Shown here: positions 1-14,200 of the stretch, one piece after another
Numbering within the stretch: position 1 is the first letter of the stretch
Layout of the letters: the number at the start of each line of letters is the position of its first letter
DNA from: Pampus argenteus
Taxonomy: Eukaryota > Chordata > Actinopteri > Scombriformes > Stromateidae
NCBI GenBank assembly: GCA_036937835.1
Contig: CM072863.1
Coordinates: 17,286,001 to 17,350,000, forward strand
DNA length: 64,000 nucleotides
Direction of reading: 5' to 3'
Notes under the pieces: generated by a model
The model's input: the letters and a program-made list of their open reading frames with translations, nothing else
Databases searched by the model: none
Told to the model about the DNA's origin: nothing
Made by a program: the position numbers and the translations under genes

Positions 1-57
1 GTAATATACAGAATCAGGGTGCTCTTAGAACAACAGTCAAAAGGCAGGATTGACTCA

Positions 58-2237
<2,180 letters not shown>

Positions 2238-2449
2238 GAGACAGAAGAGCTGGACAAGACTTGGCTGATAAAGCCGAGGGCAGTTGCTTCTGGCACACAC
2301 ACACACAGGCTGTAGGCTTCCCGGTCCTCTCAGCAGATGTTGGTCAGCTAATCGATACGTTACGCAGGGTAGTCTTCTGTGAAAGATGGTGACATCCTCT
2401 CCCTGGCAGACTTGCACTCATTCTCCTGCTTTAGACACCCATAAAGCCA

Positions 2450-3130
2450 TGGTTTGTCATTAGAGAAGTAACATTTAAAGCTATCACTCGACTAAGTTAT
2501 TAGAAGTTGCAAAAACGCACAGAGTGGCTCCAAAAATGACTCCTATACAGACATTATGGCAGAGCTGCTTTAAAGGGTCCGTGTGGCAGAGAATACATTT
2601 CCTGTCTCAAGCAGGAGTCTTCTTATCTCCGAGCTAACGTTTCCTAATAGACACACCAGCTATACAAGCATGTAGCCACTCGGAATAGACAAAACCTGTG
2701 TCGGAACTTATTTAAAATCAAATGTACAGTTAAGGTCAACCAGTTATTTTGTAGTCGGAAAAAAAAGTCTTTAGAAAAAAATTGCAGCGGCTGAGATGCT
2801 GATGCCACTAGCGTTACCTAGACTAGCTGCAAAGCTAGCTAACTACTCCATTTATATTAAGCTAACGCTACGCTAACAAGCTTCTCTGGTTCAGACGTTA
2901 TAACAGCGCATATGCACATGTCGCTGGCTACTGAAACGCATGTGAAGAAAAAACAGTTTGTCCGTATGCCAAAAAAATAAAAAGTGAATGTGATGAATAA
3001 TTGCAGGTCACGGCTCGCTTATATCTAGCTGCTTCCCTGCATAGTGCCCACTCATGTTGACAGACGTCGTGTCATGTGACTAGCGTACCCAAAAACATGC
3101 ATGCTGGGAAGTGTAGGACAAGCGCTAAGA
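2450..3130 (-). promoter_or_regulatory. stimate: Probable stimate promoter/5' UTR region
   Basis: This lies immediately upstream of stimate exon 1 and downstream of the sfmbt1 3' end, so it must hold the stimate promoter. It carries a CRE-like GACGTC, a CATGTGAC E-box-like site near 3071-3080 and a ZNF143/THAP11-type motif at 3099-3117. No TATA box is evident, and I cannot place the start site exactly. Confidence 0.5.
3099..3117 (-). promoter_or_regulatory. ZNF143/THAP11-type motif
   Basis: Minus strand reads CCTACACTTCCCAGCATGC, very close to the known promoter motif ACTACAATTCCCAGCATGC bound by ZNF143/THAP11. Such motifs sit near transcription start sites of housekeeping-type promoters. 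Its place between the sfmbt1 3' end and stimate exon 1 fits the stimate promoter. Confidence 0.6.
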
Positions 3131-3139
3131 GCCGTGTAT

Positions 3140-4833
3140 GATTTGTTCACCGTGTTTATTGCAGTGTTCTCTCTTTAAATAGTTATAATCTTCAAACATG
3201 AAATCAAAATATGTTCCATTGCATTGAGTACAGCTGTAACTACAGACAAATGAGTAAACAAAAAAAAACCAACAGAGGGTCACACAAAATCAAACACATT
3301 ACAGCAAATCACACTACATGAACTGGCACAAAGGAGGAAACTGTTTTACAAAAAGCTTTTTTCAGAAGGTCTCCTTGTTTTAAACTGCCCATTTATTTTA
3401 ACCAACATTAAGTTAATTGTAAAAGCAAATTATAACTCATCAATGATATGAAATGGCTCAAATAATCGGCATCCGTTTTAATCACATTGAGGAACGTTTA
3501 GGCCTGTTCTGTGCAAATATACTGTATATTTAGGACATTTACACATTGCTTATGCAGAAAATGAATTCCTCAATAGAGTTTTTCTGTCTAATCACCCTGT
3601 TGCACTAGAAGATATGTTACTATGTACACTATATACAACCACGCAAACAAGCACTGTCATATTTGCATACCACCATACAGTGCATGGTTTTGCTTGTGCT
3701 TTCATTACAGAATCCTTGCACTGTAAACCGCTCTTAAATATAGAACTAGAAAGCAATTTGATCTCGTTGAAACAGAGGCCCCTGTTACATTTGTTGTTAA
3801 GCAGACTGTATCTTGATGTAATTCAGCTGGATAACATTTGAAAAAAATGGTAACAGACAAGTCTGGTGTTCACATTAACATCAAATACCTTAACTTGCAA
3901 TGACTCAACTATCCTTTCAAATCTGCTATATCAATATGTTCTTGCAAATGTTATTATGTGTATACAAACATAAATTATCATCACCCTATCAATAGGCCAA
4001 AGGATCTCTTGACAGTATAAATAAGTATCTAAAAACTAAAAAAAAAACACAAGACAAAGACTCAATCCGTTGTCACTCTGAGGTACAGCTTTGACAAGTA
4101 AAATAGATTTTATGAAAAACAATGTTTGTTTTAAAGTGCTTAAACCTAAGTGGCCTAACACACGTGTAGTTTCCCATCAAAAATGTTGATACTTCTTTCA
4201 TTGAAAATAGACTTTCGTGTGAAATCATCAGATTATGAAGCAAGCCTACTTTCCATTTTTGCCCTGGGGAGACTATATCAAATGTTCACTAGCAGATAAC
4301 ATATAGTGTATTCTAGGGCATAGAATAACACATAAAAGCTTTGATTCAGTGGTATTCCCTTTTTAAGACAGCAAGTCAGGCTGGAAATCATTAATGGACA
4401 CAATGCACCACTGGTGTGGCAATTAGTCGATCTTAACAGAAGAGGAGAATGCAGGGCACTTAGATAAGTCATAGATAATTTAAAAAGTCCTTGTTTGAAC
4501 ATAGTTTCCACTTAAAAGTCTTCACGCACCCCGATAAAGTCTTGATGATGTCAAAATACACTGGATTTAATATAGGCCTTTAAACTTATTTAAAAGCTGT
4601 AAAGATTGAAGTGTTTTTGACCCTATGCCGCTCTCCTTTTTTTTCCTTCTTTTTTTTTTTTAAACAAGGATCAGAAAATGTAGCTCTGTCCGTCTTATGG
4701 TCACACTTGTTCAACACGACGTGGTATTATGCAAGATTCTAAAGGATGTCCAGTGTTACAAAAGTCAAAATGGGAAAATACAGTTTTTTTTTCTCAGCAT
4801 TGATACATATGTCCTGTGTTCATTCCCTGTCAG
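3140..4833 (-). other. sfmbt1: Probable sfmbt1 3' UTR
   Basis: This AT-rich stretch follows the sfmbt1 stop codon with no coding potential or clear repeat. The left limit is inferred from the AATAAA at 3155-3160. No other feature was seen in it. Confidence 0.5.
3155..3160 (-). terminator. sfmbt1: Candidate sfmbt1 polyadenylation signal (AATAAA)
   Basis: The plus strand reads TTTATT, so the transcript has AATAAA about 1.7 kb past the sfmbt1 stop. A U/GU-rich stretch (TGTTTTTGGG) follows downstream on the minus strand. Another AATAAA near 3390 could be used instead. Confidence 0.45.
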
Positions 4834-5281
4834 CTACGTAGCAAACTGTTGATAAAATGCCAGTTTGACCCTCTCGATGTGGTGGCACAGCTTTATGGCC
4901 GGTCCCAGCTTCAGGTCCATGCACTCCTGCACAGTTGGGAGGTTCAGCAGGAGAAGTGCCTGTCCATCGATCTCCTAGAAGCACATGTAAGTTTATATGA
5001 GATTAAGTTTGCAAATACACTATCTAAGGCTGGTAAAATAATGTTTTGGATTTGTGAACATGGATACAATAGAAGTGTATAATGCACTTCTCGCAGTAGA
5101 GAGTAGTGCGCTCTCATCCTGAAAGATTATTAAGTCGGCGTGCATTTCTTACTTGATCCAAGAAAATCCGTGCAAGAGGTGCACAGTCAGTGGTCCTGAT
5201 GAAGCGAACCACATCAGTAACACTCCACTCCAGGGGGCTGGTTTCCAAACACAACTTCTGGGGAGGCTCAGTCTTTGAGGT
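4834..5281 (-). CDS. sfmbt1: sfmbt1 exons 19-20: SAM domain and stop
   Basis: Exon 19 (5153-5281) encodes [19 protein letters not shown] and ARIFLDQ. Exon 20 (4834-4974) encodes [34 protein letters not shown] and ends YQQFAT then TAG. This is a SAM domain, used by Polycomb-type proteins for homo- and heterotypic oligomerization. Confidence 0.95.
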
Positions 5282-8200
5282 CTGTAAACACACAGATAGG
5301 ACGAGTCAGACAGAGACTCTTGAGAGATCTCACAGCCAAAGAGGAAAAAGGCTCACAACTCATTTTAACCCTGACAATTGATGCTGAGAAAGTTATCAGA
5401 CTAAAACCTTTCATAAAAGACACACTGGCTGTTTGATCCTGTAGGCCAGACCATTCTGCTCTAGACCGTTGTTTAATTCTTCAGAACTTTCATTACCTTT
5501 GGTGAAGGTGGGCGGTTCTCATCATCAGAGAAAGAGGGTGAGCGAGGTTTCCGGCGCCGGCGTGTGGGCCTGGGTGTTGCTGGTGGGGAGGGGGATGGTG
5601 TGGTGGGCTGAGACTTCCCGACAGATTGTTCGGAATCATCTTGGAGATCATCCTGTATCTCAGAGCCAGAGTCTTCACTCAGGGAGTCATCTTCATCCAG
5701 ATCTTCTTCCTCTCCACTGCCCTGTGAGCCAAGGAGGCAAACGATCCATTAGCAACAAGAATCAAGTAAAATGGGAGCAAGAATTCAAGTTAATGACCTT
5801 TAATGTAATACTCAATGAAGAGTGTGTGTGTGTGCGTGTGTGTTACCTGTGGAGACCCAGCCGGTGTGTTGTCAACTGAAGCTGAGGAGCGTCTCTTCTT
5901 ATGGACAAAGAGCTGCTTCCTCCTCTTCCTCCTCCTCCCTCTTCTCTTCACTCCACCCTCTAGGTTGGAGTGGCCTCCTGGAGGACGGCCAACACGTTTA
6001 CTCTTCTTCTTTCCATAATAATATGCTGGTGACAAGACAACAGGCTTAATATGTAATATTGCATCTGACATGCCTGAAGGATTTTAATATATATCGTTGA
6101 GCTAGATGGGAACTTTGCTGTGGGAGTGATAACTATTTATGAAAGTGAAGGGCCAAATGAATCAAAGTGACAAGGGGGAAAGTGTCAATATACCCCAGTT
6201 GCTATCAAATTGCATTACTTCATTAACCCCAACACTACGGTGCAGCAGCGAGTCAACACCTGTGACTTTATGCTGTAAAATTACTTACTTACTGCCTGTG
6301 GAAGGTTTTTTTCCAATTTCTAAATATTCATCTAGGGAGCAATTATGTACCCACTGATGATTTCTATTCATGTGCAACACAAATCAAAAGAACCAAAGGT
6401 TTCTGAACAAAGAGAAATTAATCACAGTAGCCTTGTGCTAATTTGAATTGATGTTTAGAATTAAGGTCACACATGACAAGCAAGTATACAAATTTCTAAG
6501 CTACTTATGATTAATCATGGCTATTATTATCATCACCTCGACAACCGTCTCTAGTTGTGTAAAGCACCTACTGTATTTGGTCTTGGTGAGGACAGAGCAA
6601 TTCTCTGAGCAGCTCTCCACAACCATGCGAGGTCCAAACAGGTTCGGGCAGCACTCTAGCTTGATGCAGGTTTTCCTGCAGAAGTCTGCCACACGGTCTG
6701 CAGTGCGGACTATTTCCACCGTGGCCCGGTAACTCTTTCCCTTGTACCTGATATATGAAGAGAGGCAATTTTGAACGGTAGTGATAAATATTTCATGTTT
6801 CCACAAAATATTAAGTTATAAAAAGGGTAGCCTTTCAAAAGCTCCCTTTGCGTTCAGGTTTAATCTAACAAGGCTGCTACAACTGGCAAGGTCTCACTTA
6901 AAAGTAAACTAGATGCTGTTGGCTAAATCATTGCTTTAATGAAGTATCAGGAGCTTGCGCTAGGTTGCGGTGTGCAGATATTTACTTCCACTTCTGCTTC
7001 AAGTACATTTCTAATCTGGCATGTGTCCTAAAATAGCCGTCAGCTGTGAACACTTCTACTATTCCTGCAGGTTTTCTACAGTGCAAGAGAATTCTGATCT
7101 GCGGATTAAATGGTGTTTCCCCTCACTTGGCTTTGAGTGTCTCTCCATGGCCTTGCCAGCGGCTCTCCTGGTCCAGCTGCAGCTCTCTCAGCACGCGGCT
7201 GGGCTTGTATGCTGAATTTATCAGCAGAGTCAATACCTGGATACAAGACATGCATAGAAATGCAACACTTAAAGGTTATCTGCAAGTTGGCAGTTTCATT
7301 CTTTAATGGTGCTGTGTGCAGCATTTAACATCACGTAGTTTATCATGGTGCATCAAATTCATTTTGAGAAAAGACTTTGATTATTAGTGGTTGATATGCA
7401 GTCTCTACACTACATTTTACATTGTGTGCCATTAGTTATTCATTGATAATTGCTTTATGGCAGAAATGAGACTGCATTACCACACAAAGCAGAAAAAAGA
7501 GCTGCTTTTCTTTCAGTGCAAATGGAGCAAAATCTTTCAGGGTTTTTTGTAATGCAAGATGATAGAACGAATAAAAAAGACTGATGGAAAATCCGTCACA
7601 ATCTTTTTTCTTGCTCAAACACAGAGGAGTGGGGGAGGGGCGGAAAGAATAATTTCCTCTCTGTAAAACGATCTAATAGGTTTTTTGGGGAAATACACAG
7701 TGGTGCAAGAAAACAGTGTTAAGGCATTTCCAATGCAGCTCAGTTTGGTTCATGAAAATGTTGATAAAATTCACAGCAAGTTCAACAATAAAAAACCTTC
7801 ACATATTACCTTTAAAATTGCGTTCATACAACTAACAGCTGTAATAGCCCATCTCACCTCTTTGAGTACAAGAGCACAGTTTCCAGGGCCGATGAACTGA
7901 GGCAGCTCGGCAATGCGTCCCTTGTTAAGGTAAGGCCCAGAGAAACAACGGTGGTTGAAGTAGATCTTGGGGCTGCAGTATTTCCCATTGCCTTGCCCTG
8001 CACGTGGACACAAGATAAGTTAAAAATGATGGAACAAACACTGACCACACATGCAGTATATCACAGTTTCAATGAGACCTGAGACACATCACCTACCCGT
8101 CTCTGACTGGTATGACATCTGCTGCTTGACACTATCAGGTGATGATGACTTTGGTGGAGCTCTGCTGTAATGAGATGAAAAAGATCAGAGCCAGGTGTTG

Positions 8201-11200
8201 AAAGGCTGCTGGACTTCATCCATTCAAACCAATAAAGCCATCATCACTCCATTTTATACTCACTGTTTCTCAGGCTGCACCACAGCAATCTTCCTCTCTT
8301 TCTCAACTGAAAAACAAGGAGAAACTAATGAGTGTCCAGTCACAGAATTACATTATGTCAGTAATTTGGAGGCCAGGGGGAAAAAAGATTGTATTATGTT
8401 TGTCAGTGTATTTGTAAATGTATCATTAAAGCAGTGTTAAGACCTTGATAGCTTAGTGTGATGACTCATGCTGTATACCTGAGGGCTTGATGGGGTAGAC
8501 GAGTGGATAGCCATTTGTCTCACACCAGCTGACAGGAAAGATGTCGAGGGAGTCCACGTGAACTATCAGCTCTGGCATAGGCTGCTTCAGCCCTGGACAA
8601 ACACACACATACACACAGAGCTATCAGAACATCACTTCCATTATACAGAGAACAGCTAAAGCAAATGGACAACATTATACCTTGAAATGATTATAATCAA
8701 AAGCCTTTCATGTCATACAATGAAAGACCTTTTGGTGTCTTCATCTAATGCGTGAATGCAAGAACATACACAGCACAATAATGAAATAACACATACACCT
8801 AAAAATCACATAAACACACAAGTCCATTTGTATATCACAGTCTTGGTGGCCCAGAAAACCCATTTCCTTAAGTAAATGGGAATCTACATGAACACACTAT
8901 TAGCTGCTAAACATAGAGCCATACTGGTTGTGTCACATGACATATTTCTTTGTACTCACTGGTTAAGAGTTACTCAAAATCAAAAGATGGGAATCTGTAT
9001 CTGATGACAGTTGTTTTGAGTGCTTAACTCTTATTAACTTATAAATACATATTTTTTTTAGCTTTAACTTCAGACATTGTTAAACGCGTATCTGCATTAA
9101 GATGTTGTATCTGAAGTGTGTGATACTAAGGAGACTTTAATCTTTAAAGCAGTGATTGTGTGTATGAATAACATGCTGTCATCCATGTATCTAACATTCC
9201 TGTCCTCTCCACAGGAGAGAGAAGATGAACAATAGCCGATCTCACCTTCCAGGCTGAGCCAAACATATTGCCCTTTGACCCGGGTGACTGTGGCCACGTG
9301 AATGTTCTCAGGTGACAGTGGGTTGACAGCCTCCAGTTTCATGGCCTCTTTGAAGCTGTGGTCACACTGCTCCTGGCAGGTAAACGGAAAGAGAGAACAA
9401 CTCATCACTTTGTCGAAACACAGTCTTCATCACTGACATTCGATTATGCTGTCAGTCAAATGTGGAAAATCTCCCTTCTTACATTTTGTCATTAATGACT
9501 GTTATGTTTTGCTGTCAATTTCTGCAATAGACAGCAAAACATAAAACATCTTTCCTCCAAATTATGAAGCTATAAGGTTTCAAATGGAACCAGCTGTGGT
9601 GACTATACTTCTGTTGTATGCAGTAGAAAAATGACTGCTTACAATAGAAGTGTAATCTGCACTCTTTCTGCACCAAACCCCATCTGTTTACACAAGAAGT
9701 GGCCATGAGACAGGTATCACACTTTATTAGCTGATATGATTCCTTAGAGAAACATTGTCTCTCAATTTTCTTACAATGTAAAATATCTTGTCACAAAATG
9801 CCATTCAACCAGCACTTGGTTGAAGTCTCATGTTACAGGTGTGGGTCTGACCTGGATTGTGAGGTGGGTTTCTTCATGGGACAGTATTTGACTTACTGTC
9901 GGGAAGCAGTGCTGAGGAGCCGCCTCGGCTTCGCACTGTTTTAGGTAATCTGCCCAGTCAAAGTCTGGACCTTGGTATCCTGCTCATGATAAAGTAAATC
10001 CACAGGAATATTTAGGGAATGTAATAAGGAGGGGAGCAAGGGCAGATAAGGGAAAAGGTAGACAGAGAGAAAAGAAAAAAGCAAAGTGAGTGATCTTATT
10101 ACATATCATCCCTAACTTTAAATGGTTATAAAAGGAGCAACACGTGACAGAGCCAACCTGGAGGGGCACTGAGTGGGAGCCCGTTCTTAAGACTCCACTG
10201 AGCAGGAAAGATCCCCGGACTGTCTCTGTGGCACAGGAAGGAGCGCCCAGCACCTTCTGACTCCTCAATACCACAAAGGTCATCCATTGTTACCAGGAAG
10301 TACTGCTCATTGAATACCTTAAGTGTAAAGAAGGTCATTTTAGGACACTTGAAAACACACACACAACTGACAGCTGTAAAGTCATCTCTTTTTTAAACAT
10401 TTGTTTTGTTTCTCTGAGTTCTCTAAAGACTGCGTCAGGCTTATCGTAAAGTCAAGGAGATCGGCAGGACTGTGTGGTTAAACAGAAGAACTTTCAACTA
10501 CTGTATGTTCAAGTCCAGGGGGTGATCATTTTCTATTTATGAACTTGATATGAAGTGAAGACAGTTAAGTCTCAGTTAAGTGGAAGGTAAACAGCAACAG
10601 CAGAAATACATTGCCGTGTAGGAAACACAGATTTGATAAGAAAGTACCTTGGTGACAGTGGCAGGCCTGATGAAAATAGGAGCAGCAGGGTCAACAGCCT
10701 CCAGTTTCATCCCTTCCTTGAAAGAATGAGCAGCGATGGTGGGCTGATCCTGAGACAACATGTAAATGTTTCAGTACCCAGTTTACAAGAGAATGTCAGA
10801 ACTCTTTACTTGATGCATACTTATCAAATCTTAACGAGGGGATGAGCAGAAAAAAGTTCACGTCAGGAAGAACAAACATGAGCACTGTTGGCAGTACCTT
10901 ACTGAACTCTGCAGTCAGAGCTTCATCCTGAGGCAGGTCACTGATCCTCTGTCTCACCTCCTGCCACTCCTCCTCTGTCCGCAGGGGCAACAGATCTGAA
11001 ATAAATACACAGAAATCAGAGCTTCTGAAGAGCAAAACCTGCTGACTGTGTACATTTCTATAATCAGATTATCAAAGTTAACAGTTAACAGTTTACCGTA
11101 TTTTCCGGACTATAGAGCGCACCTAAATATAAGCCGCAAACCACTAAAATTTGAATGAAATATATATTTTGTCACATATAAGCCGCGCCAGACTATAAGC

Positions 11201-14200
11201 CGCCGATATCCAGGCTGAGAAATAAGTTATTTAGACAGAAAGATTTTGTACCATAAGTGTTTATTCATATACCTGAACTGATTGTTTCCAGTGCTGCAAT
11301 AAAAGTAGCAATAAAAGTGCTGATAAACAAAACAGAAAAGTCACTGATGGTTTTATTCATCTTCCTCCTTTGCACTAAAACTAAGTTACTTTATTTTTCT
11401 TCCTCCTGCGTAGTGAAACCATTAAACACCAAATCACTGTCAACTTTTCCTCCTGCACACTGTTAAAGCGCAACTGCGTAGCTATTAAAGTCCCTTCATT
11501 CTCCACAAGTCACTATTTGTCTTCCTTCTGAGTATTTAAAACTAATGAACACCATACTACTGTCACTTCATTTCCTCTGTGCACTGAAGACACTGAAGTC
11601 GTCCTCTTCAGTGTCGGAGTTGAACAGCCTCAGATAATCTTCATCACATACCGTCTCACCATAGATTCATTAACGGCAAGCTTACGTGCAGCCGCTCTGT
11701 TTCCTTCACGGATAGCCAGATCGATGGCATTCAACTTAAAAGCTTCATCATAGGAATTTCTTTGTGGGTTTTCCATTTTGAGGGGGTGAGAGTGTAATAA
11801 TATTATATACCTCCTTTAGGCTGAAGAAAAATTAATAGAAAAGCCACATCTCTGTATAAGTAAAGTATGGGGAAAAAAATAGCGGCTTATAGTCCGGAAA
11901 ATACGGTACATTTTACTCAACAAAATAAATTTGATTGAACTAACCTACAGTGTATGCCAGGGTTTGGCAAAACACAGTCTGCATGTCAGTTTGTTTTTCT
12001 ATACATAATAATAATAATAATAATAATAATAATATAAAATCCCCACAATGAATTAAACAAGCACTCCCCCACCCTGCCAGAAAAAACAATGCAGTTCTCC
12101 ACAATTTTGCAACTACAGAACACAAATGTCTTATTGCGGGGCACTCCAGAATTAATATGGCTGAACCTACGATAAAAAAAATCCATTACATCATCCTAAT
12201 TCTTTAATTAAAGGATAAAATATAAGTTGTATAAAAAAATATGTTTAATTCTAACACAATTCTTTTTCAGGAGAGAGATATAGTCTACATTGCTTCTTAC
12301 ATCTTGCATATTAAAAACTTTATTCACTTGAAGAGTACTTCCATGGTCTTAAAAACAATGATCTACTTTATCCTGCATGGAAAATCAATTCCGATGTCTA
12401 GTGGGATACCACCCCATTTAGGATATTAGTCTCTTATGTTTTATTACCATGTCCTTGTCAAAGTATTGTAAAATCTTAACAGAACTCACATAAAGTGACA
12501 AATAAAAAAAGGAAATATATGATCAAGCAAGTAGTAATAAGTATTAGATAATATGACTCATAATTAGTAAAATAAAAATTGGTTTCAGTGTTTCAATATG
12601 AATGACAGAGTGTAATAGGTAATAATAGGCTCATTATACATAATTTGACCTGCATGCAGTCCATGATAGAGTCCTTTTATCAATGTTCATGCCTGCTGTA
12701 AGCCTCAAAATCTAGAAATCATTTTTTTCTTTTCTTCCTTTTGTTTTTGAGAATAAAACCTGACACATGTCAGTGCGACTGACCTGAGGGAGGCCTGAGG
12801 GTGCAGCCATGCTCTTCAGCCCAGCCGGGTGGGTGGAGGCGTGGGTGGAGGTAAAAGAGCCAGAGGGCTACGGGTGTGTCTACGAGACCTTCGGTGCCTA
12901 CCAGGCGCAGCTTCAGCCTTCCTCCGACATTCTCCTCCACCTCGGCAGCCCAGGCCAGCCCCGGGTCAATATTGTCCTGGATCTCCACATAGCAGCCTGC
13001 ACACAGGAGCTCCACAGGGTCTCTACCACGCTGGGGCTAGAAGGGGGTGAGGGGTGGTAAATGAGAGGCTGGTAGCACACATTTACACAAACACAAATGA
13101 ACACACGCCTAGGCAAGGCGAGGAATTTGTACTGGGAGAAAAATGCACTGCATGACTAGTGGCAGGACTGAAGCACAGTCACTAAAAGTTAACTAATGGC
13201 TCTAAAGAATTTCACAGGCAGTTTCTACAGCAATTTTACAGCCTTCATTAGCCGTAAACAAAAGCTCATAGCCTTGTATTCTGTAGACTCAAGGCTTCAT
13301 GCAGGATATGCATAGAAGACTACATAACAAATCATATTTAGTTCACATTTATTGCAACAGACATTTTGAGTCTTACATTTTTGAGCTGTATTTTTTTACA
13401 TTTCAACATAAACATAGCCAGTGCACAACAAGGACAATAAAACAAGTAGCAAACAAAGGCAGAGCAAGGCAGCTGTATAGCATGTGTGTGTGCCAAGACT
13501 GCACAGTTACTGTTCACGATTCTGATCACCTGAAGGTGTAAAGACTGCTAACACCCCACCCTGAGTGTGATTGGTTTCTAAGAATGACAGCTGCTCTGTC
13601 CCCCTGCCTTACCAGCTCCAGCAGGTTGGCAGGCGCACTGCATTCTTCAGCCAGGGCCTTTTCCAGCAGAGCCTCCCAGTCCTGGTGCTTCTCACGCACA
13701 CCTGAGGTGGATCATACACACAGAGTGCACAGTTAATTAACCAACCTACCAGGTGGGATTAGACACCAGCCCAACCCACATCAGTTTTATAATATGAAAA
13801 CCTACTGGAATTCATTGAACGTAATAGATTATCATATCTAGTACAATTATGCAAACAACTTACATCTGGTTTATCAAAATGTCTCATGCAGCTACCACAT
13901 ATTGAACAGGCAAATCTAGCATTTCGGCAGCTCTATTTAATTTAATAATACTCCATTGTCAAGGTAACAAAGCCAGGTGTCACGTGCTAATTAAGTGGTG
14001 TTAATTGGAAATGACCAATATCACTGTTTCAGTGTGTAGCATCAAAAACTGTGAAGCTCTTGTCCACTTTGCACATTTCCAGACAGAACTATATTTCATT
14101 TAGCTAGATCATCAGAAGGGAAACACAAGCATTTCACCTGTGTGCAACTATGACACCAGTGTGTCGGGAGAACAGAAATATCCATTACTCCTTGCTGTGA

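Noticed and set aside
12809..13060. Plus-strand ORFs over sfmbt1 exon 5
   Set aside because: Shadow frames opposite a real GC-rich MBT exon.
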